Positions 48,159 through 57,069 of a stretch of DNA of 64,000 nt are shown piece after piece. Below the pieces are notes generated by a model. The model did no database searches and was not told the origin of the DNA. It worked only from the letters and a program-made list of their open reading frames with translations. Origin of the DNA: Streptomyces sp. CBMA152. Its GTDB lineage: Bacteria; Actinomycetota; Actinomycetes; Streptomycetales; Streptomycetaceae. Position 1 is the stretch's first letter; every line of letters starts with the position of its first letter. The stretch spans positions 83,412-147,411 of the forward strand of contig NZ_MECJ01000019.1 in NCBI RefSeq assembly GCF_014596475.1, read 5' to 3'. Made by a program: the position numbers and the translations under genes.

Positions 48159-48452
48159 ATGATCCGCCATCTGGTCCTCTTCAAGCTCAACGAGGGCGTC
48201 GCGCGCGACGAGCCGCGCGTGGCCGCCGGGGTGAAGGCGTTCCAGGAGCTGGACGGACTCGTGCCCGAGCTGCGGTTCTGGGAGTGCGCCTGGAACATCA
48301 CCGACCGGCCCATCGCGTACGACTTCGCCATCAACTCGGCGGTCGAGGACGCGGCCGCGCTGAAGCGCTACCTCGAACACCCGGCCCACCAGGCGGCCGC
48401 CGCGCAGTGGCGCGAGTTCGCCACGTGGGTGATCGCCGACTACGAGTTCTGA
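48159..48452 (+). CDS. Dabb-family (stress-responsive alpha/beta-barrel) protein
   Basis: 97 residues, the full length of a dimeric alpha-beta-barrel unit. Begins MIRHLVLFKLNEGVARDEPRVAAGVKAFQELDGLVPEL and has the DRPIAYDFAINSAVEDAAALKRYLEHPAHQAAAAQWREFA block diagnostic of Dabb proteins. Members act as small oxygenases or as structural dimers; no specific reaction is assigned. It has its own terminator at 48466-48496. Confidence 0.92.
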   Translation: MIRHLVLFKLNEGVARDEPRVAAGVKAFQELDGLVPELRFWECAWNITDRPIAYDFAINSAVEDAAALKRYLEHPAHQAAAAQWREFATWVIADYEF

Positions 48453-48465
48453 GCCGGTACGCGCA

Positions 48466-48496
48466 AAGGCCCCGCACCCCGTGGTGCGGGGTTTTT
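48466..48496 (+). terminator. Intrinsic terminator after Dabb gene
   Basis: CCCCGCACC (48470-48478) pairs with GGTGCGGGG (48483-48491), followed by TTTTT: a classic rho-independent terminator. Confidence 0.93.
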
Positions 48497-48555
48497 CATG
48501 TGCCTTTGTGCCCAACTTGCCCTCAACACGTGGATATACGGTGCTTGCACACAGT

Positions 48556-48612
48556 GGACATGTCTTGTGATGCTATGACCGCTTTTGACGGATGAGTCGA
48601 CGATGCGTCGAC
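48556..48612 (+). promoter_or_regulatory. sigF-type promoter region with ACATGT motif and palindrome
   Basis: GGACATGTCT at 48556-48565 resembles two CGACATGT motifs upstream of the next sigma gene. GTCGAC (48596-48601) and GTCGAC (48607-48612) are two identical palindromic hexamers flanking GATGC, about 40 bases upstream of the start. No consensus -35/-10 is clear. Confidence 0.4.
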
Positions 48613-48652
48613 AGTCACCGGATCACAGGACCACAAAGGGGTGGCGTTGACC

Positions 48653-49504
48653 GTGCCGGCCAGTACCGCACCTCAAGTGCCGCCCCAGAACGAGCCCCAG
48701 GAGGCCCCCGAGGCGCACCGGGCCCCCCTGCGCCCCAGCAGCCGGGGGGCCGACACCCGGGCGCTCACCCAGGTGCTCTTCGGGCAGCTGAAGGGCCTTC
48801 GGCCGGGCACGCCGGAGCACGACCGGGTACGCGGGGCGCTGATCGAGGCGAACCTGCCGCTCGTGCGGTACGCGGCCGCCCGCTTCCGGTCCCGCAACGA
48901 GCCGATGGAGGACGTCGTCCAGGTCGGCACCATCGGGCTCATCAACGCGATCGACCGCTTCGACCCGGAGCGCGGGGTGCAGTTCCCGACGTTCGCGATG
49001 CCGACGGTGGTGGGCGAGATCAAGCGGTACTTCCGGGACAACGTGCGCACGGTCCACGTGCCGCGCCGGCTGCACGAGCTGTGGGTCCAAGTGAACGGCG
49101 CCACCGAGGACCTGACGACCGCTCACGGCCGCTCGCCCACGACCGCCGAGATCGCCGACCGGCTGAAGATCGGCGAGGACGAGGTGCTGGCCTGCATCGA
49201 GGCGGGCCGCTCGTACCACGCGACCTCCCTGGAGGCGGCCCAGGAGGGCGACGGCCTGCCGGGCCTGCTCGACCGGCTGGGTTACGAGGACCCGGCGCTG
49301 GCGGGCGTGGAACACCGCGACCTGGTCCGCCACCTTCTCGTACAACTGCCCGAACGCGAACAGCGGATCCTGATGCTGCGCTACTACAGCAATCTGACGC
49401 AGTCCCAGATCAGCCAGGAATTGGGCGTATCCCAGATGCATGTGTCCAGGCTGCTGGCCAGGAGCTTCGCGCGGCTTCGATCCGCAAATCGAATCGAGGC
49501 ATAA
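48653..49504 (+). CDS. sigF: Sporulation-type sigma factor of the SigB/SigF family (SigF-like)
   Basis: 283 residues. Region 2 is LVRYAAARFRSRNEPMEDVVQVGTIGLINAIDRFDPERGVQFPTFAMPTVVGEIKRYFRD, region 3 contains VPRRLHELWVQVN, and region 4 is LPEREQRILMLRYYSNLTQSQISQELGVSQMHVSRLLARSFARLR. This is the SigB/F/G group, and the gene order sigF-sigN matches my memory of S. coelicolor. SigF acts late in spore maturation. Start: GTG 48653 after AAAGGGG, with TTG 48647 and GTG 48641 as alternatives. No anti-sigma gene is adjacent. Confidence 0.9.
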   Translation: MPASTAPQVPPQNEPQEAPEAHRAPLRPSSRGADTRALTQVLFGQLKGLRPGTPEHDRVRGALIEANLPLVRYAAARFRSRNEPMEDVVQVGTIGLINAIDRFDPERGVQFPTFAMPTVVGEIKRYFRDNVRTVHVPRRLHELWVQVNGATEDLTTAHGRSPTTAEIADRLKIGEDEVLACIEAGRSYHATSLEAAQEGDGLPGLLDRLGYEDPALAGVEHRDLVRHLLVQLPEREQRILMLRYYSNLTQSQISQELGVSQMHVSRLLARSFARLRSANRIEA

Positions 49505-49593
49505 CCGGATCGAGTGATCCACCTTCGGCCGAACATCTGGGCCGGAAAACCGGCACACCCCCCTCTAACTGCACGGATCCGCGCCTGACTTGT

Positions 49594-49627
49594 CGACATG
49601 TCACTACAGCGTGTTGCCGACATGTGA
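49594..49627 (+). promoter_or_regulatory. Direct repeats upstream of the second sigma gene
   Basis: CGACATGTCA (49594-49603) and CGACATGTGA (49618-49627) are near-identical with starts 24 bases apart, in the 234-base gene-free region before the sigN-like gene. A related GGACATGTCT lies before sigF. They may bind a shared developmental regulator. Confidence 0.4.
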
Positions 49628-49738
49628 CATTCTGCTGGAACCGCGTTTGCCGCAGCTCCGCCTCCGGTATTCAGGTGGAGGCTGCGTTCCTCCGATGGTC
49701 GTGGCCACCGCGACCGTCCGCGACCTCAAGGGGGTGGC

Positions 49739-50698
49739 ATGTCCGCAGAACAGGGCAGCTCGAAGGTGCAGGTGCTCACGCTCACGCTCACGAAGAGCGC
49801 GCCCGCGCCCGATGTGTGCCAGAGCTCGGTAGCAGCCATCGACTCCGTGGAGGCCGCGGAAGTCCTCCGCTTCCCGGAGCCGGCCGCCCCCCGGCGCGAG
49901 GCGACCGTCCGCCCCTCGACCGGCTCCCGGGACCCCATCGACACCCGGACCCTGTCCCGCTCCCTGTTCCTGCGGCTGGCCGCGCTGGGCGGCGGCGACA
50001 GCCCGGAGCGTACGTACGTACGCGACACGCTGATCGAGCTGAACCTGCCGCTCGTGCGGTACGCGGCGGCCCGCTTCCGCTCGCGCAACGAACCGATGGA
50101 GGACATCGTCCAGGTCGGCACGATCGGCCTGATCAAGGCGATCGACCGCTTCGACTGCGAGCGCGGGGTCGAGTTCCCGACCTTCGCCATGCCGACGGTG
50201 GTCGGCGAGATCAAGCGCTTCTTCCGCGACACGTCGTGGTCGGTACGGGTGCCGCGCCGCCTCCAGGAGCTGCGCCTGGCTCTGACGAAGGCGAGCGACG
50301 AACTCGCCCAGAAGCTGGACCGCTCCCCCACCGTCCCGGAGCTGGCGGCGGTGCTCGGCGTCTCCGAGGAGGACGTGGTCGACGGCCTGGCGGTCGGCAA
50401 CGCGTACACCGCCTCCTCGCTCGACTCCCCGTCCCCCGAGGACGACGGCGGCGAGGGCTCCCTCGCGGACCGCCTCGGCTACGAGGACGCGGCGCTGGAA
50501 GGCGTGGAGTACCGCGAGTCCCTCAAGCCCCTCCTGGCCAAACTCCCCCCGCGCGAACGCCAGATCATCATGCTCCGCTTCTTCGCGAACATGACGCAGT
50601 CCCAGATCGGCGAGGAGGTCGGCATCTCGCAGATGCACGTGTCCCGGTTGCTGACGCGGACGCTGGCGCAGCTGCGGGAGGGGTTGATCGCGGACTAG
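49739..50698 (+). CDS. sigN: SigB/SigF-family sigma factor (SigN-like)
   Basis: 319 residues. Region 2 and region 4 are nearly identical to the upstream sigF product (SRNEPMEDIVQVGTIGLIKAIDRFDCERGVEFPTFAMPTVVGEIKRFFRD; LPPRERQIIMLRFFANMTQSQIGEEVGISQMHVSRLLTRTLAQLR), indicating an old duplication. The N-terminal 90 residues are a low-similarity extension. In S. coelicolor, SigN is linked to aerial hyphae development; equivalence is inferred from tandem position. ATG or GTG: the GTG-free ATG at 49739 has GGGGGTGG upstream. Confidence 0.85.
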   Translation: MSAEQGSSKVQVLTLTLTKSAPAPDVCQSSVAAIDSVEAAEVLRFPEPAAPRREATVRPSTGSRDPIDTRTLSRSLFLRLAALGGGDSPERTYVRDTLIELNLPLVRYAAARFRSRNEPMEDIVQVGTIGLIKAIDRFDCERGVEFPTFAMPTVVGEIKRFFRDTSWSVRVPRRLQELRLALTKASDELAQKLDRSPTVPELAAVLGVSEEDVVDGLAVGNAYTASSLDSPSPEDDGGEGSLADRLGYEDAALEGVEYRESLKPLLAKLPPRERQIIMLRFFANMTQSQIGEEVGISQMHVSRLLTRTLAQLREGLIAD

Positions 50699-50974
50699 GC
50701 CCCCCCTTCCCCCAGCTGCGGGATGCCGCTGGGGGAGCCCGCCCCTACGGGCTGCGGGCGCCCGTACCCCCTCGCCGCTGCGGTGTGCCGCTTACCCTCT
50801 CCCCCCCCCAGCTGCGGGCAGCAGTGCCGCTGGGGCTGGGGGTCCCCCCTGCTCCTTAAGGGCTTGGGGGAGGGTGGGCGCGCGGCACTCCGCGTGCGCG
50901 GGTTAGCACATCTGCCTCCCCCGCAACCACGTTCCCGGGTTCCCATTTGACGGTGCGTCAGCAACACTGGCCGG
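50699..50974. other. Gene-free low-complexity gap
   Basis: Rich in CCCCC and repeated CCCCAGCTGCGGG-type blocks (around 50709, 50809 and 50865). They could form hairpins after the sigma gene. No coding bias or RNA gene is recognised. Confidence 0.6.
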
Positions 50975-51793
50975 ATGCGACGTGCTGCGTTGATCGGCAT
51001 AGCGGCAGCGGCCACGTTCGGCCTGGGCGGGACCTTGGCTGCCTGCGGCGGGGAAGGTGGCAAGCCGTACGTTGCGCTGGGCGCGGCTGGGCCTACGCCT
51101 GGCGTTACGGGTGCGGTGCCGCCGCGCGGCAAGGTGGAGCTGGTTCCGCTGGACGGGAGCGCGGGTACGCCGTCGACGACTGCGGGCAACACGCCCCGCA
51201 CGGGGGCGTCGGGCTCGGGTCAGGCATCAGACACAGCCCGGCGGGACGGGGGCGTCTCTGTGCCCACCCGTGCCGCCCCTAGCGGCACCGCTGCCCACAG
51301 CGACGGGGGAGGTGGCAGCGGCGACCCAAGCAGCGGAAGCGACCAGGCAACCGGTGGCAGCGGCGGGGCCGGGGGCGCCGGTCAGGATGGCGGAGGCACC
51401 GGTGGCAGCGCGGGCGGGGCCGGTGGGGCGACTGGGGGCAGGGGCAACAGCAGTGGCTCCGGGGGTGCACCCCCGCAACCCCCCGCGCCCGCCGCCCTGA
51501 ACGTAGGCGCGATCACCCGCACCCCCACCACCCCCCGCTGGTGCGACCGCGTGACCGTTCCGCTCAGGAACACCGGTGGCGCGCCCGTTCGGACAGGCAC
51601 GCTCACGTTCGCGACGCACGTCATCGGGCTGCTCGGGGTCGACTGGGCGACGCTCACGTCGACCCAGCCGCTGCCGGCGCCGATCGCCGCCGGGGCGACC
51701 GCGTCACCCACGTACACCGTGTGCGTGGACTGGTGGCGGGTCCCCATCGGGATGCACGTGGAGACCCGGACGGTCACCGCCGACTGGCGGTGA
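50975..51793 (+). CDS. Secreted lipoprotein with Gly/Ser-rich linker
   Basis: 272 residues. A lipoprotein signal ends at the lipobox LAAC (about residues 21-24: GLGGTLAACGG), so it should be anchored to the outer face of the membrane. Residues about 80-170 are a low-complexity Gly/Ser/Ala/Thr stretch (GGGGSGDPSSGSDQATGGSGGAGGAGQ). The C-terminal 100 residues form a compact beta domain with two Cys (RWCDRVTVPLRNTGG; YTVCVDWWRVP), perhaps a binding module. No enzyme signature. The linker region has GC-skewed repeats and reads open in several frames, but this frame carries the lipobox. Confidence 0.8.
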   Translation: MRRAALIGIAAAATFGLGGTLAACGGEGGKPYVALGAAGPTPGVTGAVPPRGKVELVPLDGSAGTPSTTAGNTPRTGASGSGQASDTARRDGGVSVPTRAAPSGTAAHSDGGGGSGDPSSGSDQATGGSGGAGGAGQDGGGTGGSAGGAGGATGGRGNSSGSGGAPPQPPAPAALNVGAITRTPTTPRWCDRVTVPLRNTGGAPVRTGTLTFATHVIGLLGVDWATLTSTQPLPAPIAAGATASPTYTVCVDWWRVPIGMHVETRTVTADWR

Positions 51794-51802
51794 CCGGGGA
51801 CG

Positions 51803-52012
51803 TCAGCCGAGCGCCAGCCAGGCGACGCCCGCGAGGACGGCCAGGACGATGATGACGCCCGCGATGAGGCCGACGCGGGGACCGGCCGGCGCCGCCGCCG
51901 GGGTCGCCGCCTGGCGGCCCTGCGGCGCGCCCTCGTCGACGAAGGCGCGGAACATCTGGGTGCTGCCCGCGGGGTCGTAGTTGCCCTCGGGGCCCGGGGT
52001 GTTGTGTGCCAT
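51803..52012 (-). CDS. Small C-tail-anchored membrane protein
   Basis: 69 residues: polar N-terminus (MAHNTPGPEGNYDPAGSTQMFRAFVDEGAPQG), an Ala/Pro linker, and a single C-terminal helix VGLIAGVIIVLAVLAGVAWLALG at residues 47-69. A short tail-anchored protein convergent with the lipoprotein gene, with ends 9 bases apart. Start at ATG 52012 rather than the GTG farther upstream because family-like sequence starts there. Function unknown. Confidence 0.72.
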   Translation of the reverse strand: MAHNTPGPEGNYDPAGSTQMFRAFVDEGAPQGRQAATPAAAPAGPRVGLIAGVIIVLAVLAGVAWLALG

Positions 52013-52226
52013 GCACGGGACCCTAGCGAAGTCCGGGGTTCCGCCCAACCCCCGCCCCCGGACGCACACGCCACCCGCACACCGGACGCGAGCCATCGGC
52101 CGACGACCCCGCACCCGCCCCCACCTGCGGGTTGACTTCCCGTATGCAAATCCTTTGCGCGCACTTTACCCACCTTCCCCGCCATTCGCTTGCCTTCAGC
52201 AACCAACCACCCCTATCGTGCTTATG

Positions 52227-52241
52227 GTTGCCCTAAGCAAC
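52227..52241. promoter_or_regulatory. MarR-type operator
   Basis: GTTGC (52227-52231) and GCAAC (52237-52241) around CCTAA form a 15-bp palindrome, with another GCAACC just upstream (52199-52204). It lies about 35 bases upstream of the MarR start. Confidence 0.6.
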
Positions 52242-52274
52242 GAGATCATCGCTGACCTGGACCGGAGGAACCCG

Positions 52275-52751
52275 ATGGCCGCGCAGAGCCACTACGAGGA
52301 ACTGGCCCGGCAGCTCAGCGCCATCGGGGCCGTGAAGCGCGGGCTCGGGCGGATCCTGCCCGCCGAGTGCCCGGCCGGGTCCGCCGCCGTGCTCACCCTG
52401 CTCGGGCGGCACGGCGAGATGCGGATGAGCCGGCTCGCCGAGCTGCTCGACGTCGACATGTCGGTGACCAGCCGCCATGTCGCGCACGTCGCCGCCCGCG
52501 GCTGGATCGAGCGCGACCCCGACCCCCTGGACAAGCGCTCCCGCATCCTGCGGCTGACCCCCGCCGGGCACACCATGCTCGACGAACTCGGGCGCCGCAC
52601 CGCGGACATGTTCGCCCACACCCTGCGGGACTGGACCGACGACGAGGTCGGGCAGCTGAACGCCATGCTCGCGCGCCTGCGAGAGAGCTTCGACTGCCGG
52701 ACGACAGCCCCCGCCATCAACCCCCGTACACCCGCCGCACAACTCACGTAA
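52275..52751 (+). CDS. MarR-family transcriptional regulator
   Basis: 158 residues. The winged helix is seen in AAVLTLLGRHGEMRMSRLAELLDVDMSVTSRHVAHVAARGWIERDPDPLDKRSRILRLTPAGHTMLDELG (recognition helix at SVTSRHVAHVAARG, wing DPLDKRS). It precedes an MFS transporter gene by 15 bases, the classic arrangement of a drug-responsive repressor and its exporter. I choose the ATG at 52275, which has GGAGGAA upstream; an ATG at 52224 overlaps the palindrome and is less likely. Confidence 0.92.
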   Translation: MAAQSHYEELARQLSAIGAVKRGLGRILPAECPAGSAAVLTLLGRHGEMRMSRLAELLDVDMSVTSRHVAHVAARGWIERDPDPLDKRSRILRLTPAGHTMLDELGRRTADMFAHTLRDWTDDEVGQLNAMLARLRESFDCRTTAPAINPRTPAAQLT

Positions 52752-52766
52752 CAGACAAGGAAGTTC

Positions 52767-54401
52767 ATGGCCACCACCACACCGGCCGGTGTGCGGGACG
52801 GCAGCGCCGCGCACGGGGGGCACCCCTCCGACGGCGGCGCGCCGATGACTCACCGGCAGATCATGGAGGCGCTGTCCGGGCTGCTGCTCGGCATGTTCGT
52901 CGCCATCCTGTCCTCGACGATCGTCTCCAACGCGCTGCCCCACATCATCGGCGACCTCGGCGGCGGCCAGTCCGCGTACACCTGGGTCGTCACGGCCTCG
53001 CTGCTCGCGATGACCGCGACCACGCCGCTCTGGGGCAAGCTCTCGGACCTGTTCAGCAAGAAGCTGCTGGTCCAGATAGCCCTGATCATCTACGTCAGCG
53101 GTTCGATCGTCGCGGGCCTCTCGGTCAACGCGGGGATGCTGATCGCCTGCCGCGTCGTGCAGGGCGTCGGCGTCGGCGGTCTCTCCGCGCTGGCCCAGAT
53201 CATCATGGCCGCGATGATCGCGCCGCGTGAGCGCGGGCGGTACAGCGGTTACCTCGGTGCCACGTTCGCGGTCGCGACCGTCGGCGGGCCGCTGCTCGGC
53301 GGCGTCATCACCGACACCGACTGGCTCGGCTGGCGCTGGTGCTTCTACGTCGGCGTGCCGTTCGCCGTCATCGCGCTGATCGTGCTCCAGAAGACCCTGA
53401 AGCTCCCGGTGGTCAAGCGCGAGGTCAAGGTCGACTGGGCGGGCGCGTTCTTCATCAGCGCGGCGGTCTCGCTGCTGCTCGTGTGGGTCACCTTCGCGGG
53501 CGACAAGTACGACTGGCTGTCGTGGCAGACCGCCGCGATGGTCGGCGGCTCGGTGCTCCTCGGCGCGGTCTTCGTGTACGTGGAGTCGAAGGCGGCCGAA
53601 CCGATCATCCCGCTGCGGCTGTTCCGCAACCGCACGATCACGCTGGCCTCGGCCGCGTCGCTCTTCGTCGGCGTGGCGATGTTCTCCGGCACGGTGTTCT
53701 TCAGCCAGTACTTCCAGCTGGCGCGCGGCGAGTCCCCGACGATGTCGGGCGTGCTGACCATCCCGATGATCGGCGGCCTGTTCATCTCCTCGACCGTCTC
53801 CGGCCAGGTCATCACCAAGACCGGGCGCTGGAAGGCGTGGCTGGTCAGCGGTGGCGCGTTCGTCACGGCGGGTCTCGCGCTGCTGGGCACGATGCGGTAC
53901 GACACCGCGTACTGGCAGCTCGCGATCTACATGGCGCTGATGGGCCTCGGCATCGGCATGATGATGCAGAACCTGGTGCTGTGCACGCAGAACCAGGTCT
54001 CCCCGGCCGACCTCGGCTCGGCGTCGTCCGTGGTGACCTTCTTCCGGTCCCTCGGCGGTGCGGTCGGCGTCTCCGCGCTCGGCGCGGTCATGGCCAACCG
54101 AGTCACCCACTACGTCAAGGACGGCCTCACCGAACTCGGCCCCAAGGCCGCCGGGATGGCCCAGGGCGGCGGCGGTGGCGGCATCCCCGACCTCCACAAG
54201 ATGCCCGCGCCGCTGCGGACGGTCATGGAGAGCGCGTACGGACACGGTGTCGCGGACGTCTTCATGTACGCCGCGCCCTGCACGCTCATCGCCTTCTTCG
54301 TGACGATGTTCATCAAGGAGGTCGCGCTGAAGTCCCGTGCGGCCGCCCCGGCGGAGGCCCCGTCGGAGACCGCGGAAGAGCAGAAGGCCTCGGCCTCGTA
54401 A
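52767..54401 (+). CDS. MFS multidrug exporter of the DHA2 (EmrB/QacA, 14-helix) family
   Basis: 544 residues with 14 predicted helices. DHA2 marks: LLGMFVAILSSTIVSNALPHIIGDLGGGQSAYTWVVTASLLAMTATTPLWGKLSDLFSKK (motif A in GKLSDLFSKK), then motif C-like GATFAVATVGGPLLGGVITD. The last helix is followed by an Ala/Glu-rich tail (AAPAEAPSETAEEQKASAS). The gene is cotranscribed with MarR. It should pump hydrophobic drugs using the proton gradient. Substrate unknown. Confidence 0.93.
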   Translation: MATTTPAGVRDGSAAHGGHPSDGGAPMTHRQIMEALSGLLLGMFVAILSSTIVSNALPHIIGDLGGGQSAYTWVVTASLLAMTATTPLWGKLSDLFSKKLLVQIALIIYVSGSIVAGLSVNAGMLIACRVVQGVGVGGLSALAQIIMAAMIAPRERGRYSGYLGATFAVATVGGPLLGGVITDTDWLGWRWCFYVGVPFAVIALIVLQKTLKLPVVKREVKVDWAGAFFISAAVSLLLVWVTFAGDKYDWLSWQTAAMVGGSVLLGAVFVYVESKAAEPIIPLRLFRNRTITLASAASLFVGVAMFSGTVFFSQYFQLARGESPTMSGVLTIPMIGGLFISSTVSGQVITKTGRWKAWLVSGGAFVTAGLALLGTMRYDTAYWQLAIYMALMGLGIGMMMQNLVLCTQNQVSPADLGSASSVVTFFRSLGGAVGVSALGAVMANRVTHYVKDGLTELGPKAAGMAQGGGGGGIPDLHKMPAPLRTVMESAYGHGVADVFMYAAPCTLIAFFVTMFIKEVALKSRAAAPAEAPSETAEEQKASAS

Positions 54402-54481
54402 AAGCTCGGGTGTCCCGAGCGGAGGCACCCGATACAGGGGTGGCGGGCAGGGGACGGCCCTGCCGCCCCGACTCCCCCGCG

Positions 54482-54514
54482 AAGGGGTCCACGCGCACCG
54501 CCCGTGGACCCCTT
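54482..54514. terminator. Bidirectional hairpin terminator
   Basis: AAGGGGTCCACG (54482-54493) pairs with CGTGGACCCCTT (54503-54514), a 12-bp stem with 9-base loop between the convergent MFS and TetR genes. A and T runs on both sides are short. Confidence 0.85.
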
Positions 54515-54527
54515 CGTGTTGTCCCGC

Positions 54528-55301
54528 TTATCCCTCGCGCTTCGCCTCGATGCCCGCGATCAGCAGGTCAAGGGCGAAGACGAAGTCCCGTTCGCGCATC
54601 TCGGCCACCGTGTCGCCGCCGCGCGCCTCCATGAGCTCCTCCGCGATCGCGAACTGCTCGTGGATCTCGGGGCGTTCGCGTACGGTGCCCATCGCCTGGG
54701 CGAAGTACTCGTCCTCGGTGACCCCGGCCTCCGCGCAGCGCGCGACGAACTGCCCCTCGATCGTGCCGAACCCGTACACGAACTGGAACACCGCCGACAG
54801 CCCGCCGGTCACACCGTGCGGCGGCAGCCCGCTGCGAGCCATGATCTTCTGGGCGGCGACCGAGAAGGCCATGAAGTTCGGGCCGATGTTGAGATACCGG
54901 CCCATCAGCGGGGACACCCACGGGTGGCGCACCAGCATCGCGCGGTAGCCGACGGCGAGCGCGCGGGTCTGCTCGCGCCAGTCGGCGCCCTCGTCCTCGA
55001 CGTCCGGCACGGGCACCTCGGCGGCGACCGCGTCCAGGGCGAGTTCGAGCAGGTCGTCCTTGGTGTCCACGTACCAGTACAGGGACATCGCGGTGACCCC
55101 GAGCTCGCCCGCGAGGCGGCGCATGGAGAACTTCGCCGCACCCTCGGCGTCGAGGAGCCGTACGGACTCGGCGATGATCCGGTCGCGGTCGAGAGCGGCC
55201 GCGGGCTGCCCGGACCGCTTGGCCCGGCCCCCGGTCTTACCGGCCTCCAGCCACACGCTGGTACGCATCGGATGCTTCGCGCGGTCGGCTGCCGACACCA
55301 T
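54528..55301 (-). CDS. TetR/AcrR-family repressor with TetR_C-type ligand domain
   Basis: 257 residues. HTH: ALDRDRIIAESVRLLDAEGAAKFSMRRLAGELGVTAMSLYWYVDTKDDLLELALDAV (residues about 37-92), then a C-terminal ligand domain (HPWVSPLMGRYLNIGPNFMAFSVAAQKIMARSG) of the TetR_C_1 type. The ATG at 55301 has GAGGAGG 7 bases upstream; the frame is open to 55430. It lies downstream of, and on the same strand as, the MFS gene 55495-57027, so regulator and exporter are probably cotranscribed. A palindrome at 55368-55382 lies before it. Confidence 0.92.
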   Translation of the reverse strand: MVSAADRAKHPMRTSVWLEAGKTGGRAKRSGQPAAALDRDRIIAESVRLLDAEGAAKFSMRRLAGELGVTAMSLYWYVDTKDDLLELALDAVAAEVPVPDVEDEGADWREQTRALAVGYRAMLVRHPWVSPLMGRYLNIGPNFMAFSVAAQKIMARSGLPPHGVTGGLSAVFQFVYGFGTIEGQFVARCAEAGVTEDEYFAQAMGTVRERPEIHEQFAIAEELMEARGGDTVAEMRERDFVFALDLLIAGIEAKREG

Positions 55302-55367
55302 GGCGTGCCCTCCTCGTAGATCGTCGTCTGACGGAGCGTCGTCGGACTGGTCGTCGGACTTCTGTAC

Positions 55368-55382
55368 GTACGACTGTCGTAC
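55368..55382. promoter_or_regulatory. Palindrome upstream of tetR-type gene
   Basis: GTACGACTGTCGTAC is a perfect 15-bp palindrome (GTACGAC-T-GTCGTAC) in the gap between the MFS and TetR genes. Size and GTAC ends are typical of TetR operators. Confidence 0.5.
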
Positions 55383-55494
55383 GCCGTTCGTGCGGCAGTA
55401 CGCCACAGCCGTCATCAGCCATGGGTCCACGGCGGTCAGCGGCCGCGGCGACCGGCGGAATACTGCCCTCCGTCGATCACCGCTCCGATGCTAT

Positions 55495-57027
55495 CTAGGC
55501 TGCGGGTGCGGCCTGCGGCGCCGGGGTCTGCTCCCTGTCACTGTCAGAGCGCTCGGCGCGGGCGAGGAGGGCCGCCGCGAGCAGGCCGCCCGCGAGGACC
55601 GCCACCGCGCCGACCAGTTGGCTGGTCTGGAGGCCGTCGGCGAACGCGTCCGCGATCTTCTTGCGCTCGCCGTCGCTGCCCGCCGCCGCGAGCGCGGCCG
55701 GCAGGGAGGCGGCGCCCACCACGGACGGGATCAGCGCGGCGAAGCGTGAGTTGAGGACCGCGCCGAGGACGGCGACGCCCAGGCCGTTGCCGAACTCCGC
55801 GAGCGTGCCGTTGACGCCCGCGCCGACGCCCGCCTTCTCCGGCGGGATCGCGCTCATCAGGGTGTTGGCCATGGCGGGCATGGCGACCGCGATGCCCGAG
55901 CCCATCACGACCAGGCCGAGCAGCATGCCGGCGTAGTGGTCACGGCCGAGCAGCGCTATGGACGCGAGACCCAGGGCGTTGGCCGACATGCCGACCGCGA
56001 TGGTCCTGGGCGTACCGAGCTTGGGCAGCAGCCGCGCGCCGACCCCCGCCATGTTCAGCGCGACCACGGCGAGCGCCAGCGGCGCCGTCCGCAGACCGGC
56101 CTCCAACGGGCTGTAGCCGAGCACGAACTGGAGGTGCTGGGTGAGCAGGAAGAGCGAGCCGCCCATCCCGAACGCGACCAGGATCGAGCCCGCGACCGCG
56201 CCGGTGAACTTCTGGTTCCGGAAGAAGTTCATGTCCAGCATCGGATACGGGACGGACAGCTCCCAGCGCGCGAAGGCCGCCAGCGCGACCAGGCCGACCG
56301 CCGCCGAGACGAGGACGTGCGTCGACGTCCAGCCGTGGCCGGGGCCGGAGATGATCGCGTAGACGACGCCGCCCATGCCGATGGTGGAGAGCAGCGCGCC
56401 GAGCAGGTCGGGCCGGTCACCGAGGGGGTTCTTCGACTCCGGGACCATGACCAGCACGGCGACCAGCCCGATGGCCGCGACCGGGATGTTGATCAGGAAG
56501 ATCGCGCCCCACCAGAAGTGGTCGAGCATGAGCCCGCCGATCAGCGGTCCGGCAGCGAAGCCGAGCGAGTTGACGGTGGCCCACAGGCCGATCGCCTTGA
56601 CCCGCTCCTCGTTGTCGAAGATCTGCACGACGACGGCGAGGGTGGTGGTCATCAGCAGCGCGCCGCCGACGCCCATCCCGGCCCGGGCGGCTATCAACTG
56701 CCCGGCGTTCTGCGAGAGTCCGGCCGCGAGCGACCCGATCCCGAACAGCGCGAGCCCGGCGGCCAGCATCTTCTTGCGCCCGTACCGGTCGGACGCGCTG
56801 CCCGCGGTGAGCAGGAGCCCGGACTGGACGAGCGAGTACGCGTTGATCATCCACTGGATGTCGGCGGTGGACGCGCCCACGGAGGTGGTGAGGGAGGGGA
56901 TCGCGACGTTCAGGACGGTGTTGTCCAGCAGCACGGTGAGCTGGGCGAGGCAGATGACACCCAGAATCAGCCACCGCTGCGGGTGCCGCGAGGGGGCGGA
57001 CGTGTTCTCGGCGGCCGTGGCCGTCAT
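55495..57027 (-). CDS. MFS multidrug exporter of the DHA2 family (second copy)
   Basis: 510 residues, 14 helices. Features: LILGVICLAQLTVLLDNTVLNVAIPSLTTSVGASTADIQWMINAYSLVQSGLLLTAGSASDRYGRKK (motif A as GSASDRYGRKK), and MVPESKNPLGDRPDLLG in the central loop. The sequence is clearly distinct from the 52767-54401 exporter. ATG 57027 is directly supported by the conserved N-terminus (MTATAAENTSAPSRHPQRWL). An inverted repeat at 57070-57100 lies in its promoter, probably bound by the downstream TetR product. Confidence 0.93.
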   Translation of the reverse strand: MTATAAENTSAPSRHPQRWLILGVICLAQLTVLLDNTVLNVAIPSLTTSVGASTADIQWMINAYSLVQSGLLLTAGSASDRYGRKKMLAAGLALFGIGSLAAGLSQNAGQLIAARAGMGVGGALLMTTTLAVVVQIFDNEERVKAIGLWATVNSLGFAAGPLIGGLMLDHFWWGAIFLINIPVAAIGLVAVLVMVPESKNPLGDRPDLLGALLSTIGMGGVVYAIISGPGHGWTSTHVLVSAAVGLVALAAFARWELSVPYPMLDMNFFRNQKFTGAVAGSILVAFGMGGSLFLLTQHLQFVLGYSPLEAGLRTAPLALAVVALNMAGVGARLLPKLGTPRTIAVGMSANALGLASIALLGRDHYAGMLLGLVVMGSGIAVAMPAMANTLMSAIPPEKAGVGAGVNGTLAEFGNGLGVAVLGAVLNSRFAALIPSVVGAASLPAALAAAGSDGERKKIADAFADGLQTSQLVGAVAVLAGGLLAAALLARAERSDSDREQTPAPQAAPAA

Positions 57028-57069
57028 GCGGGCTCCTCATGCAGTTGTACAGCGTATGGGGACGTGCCG

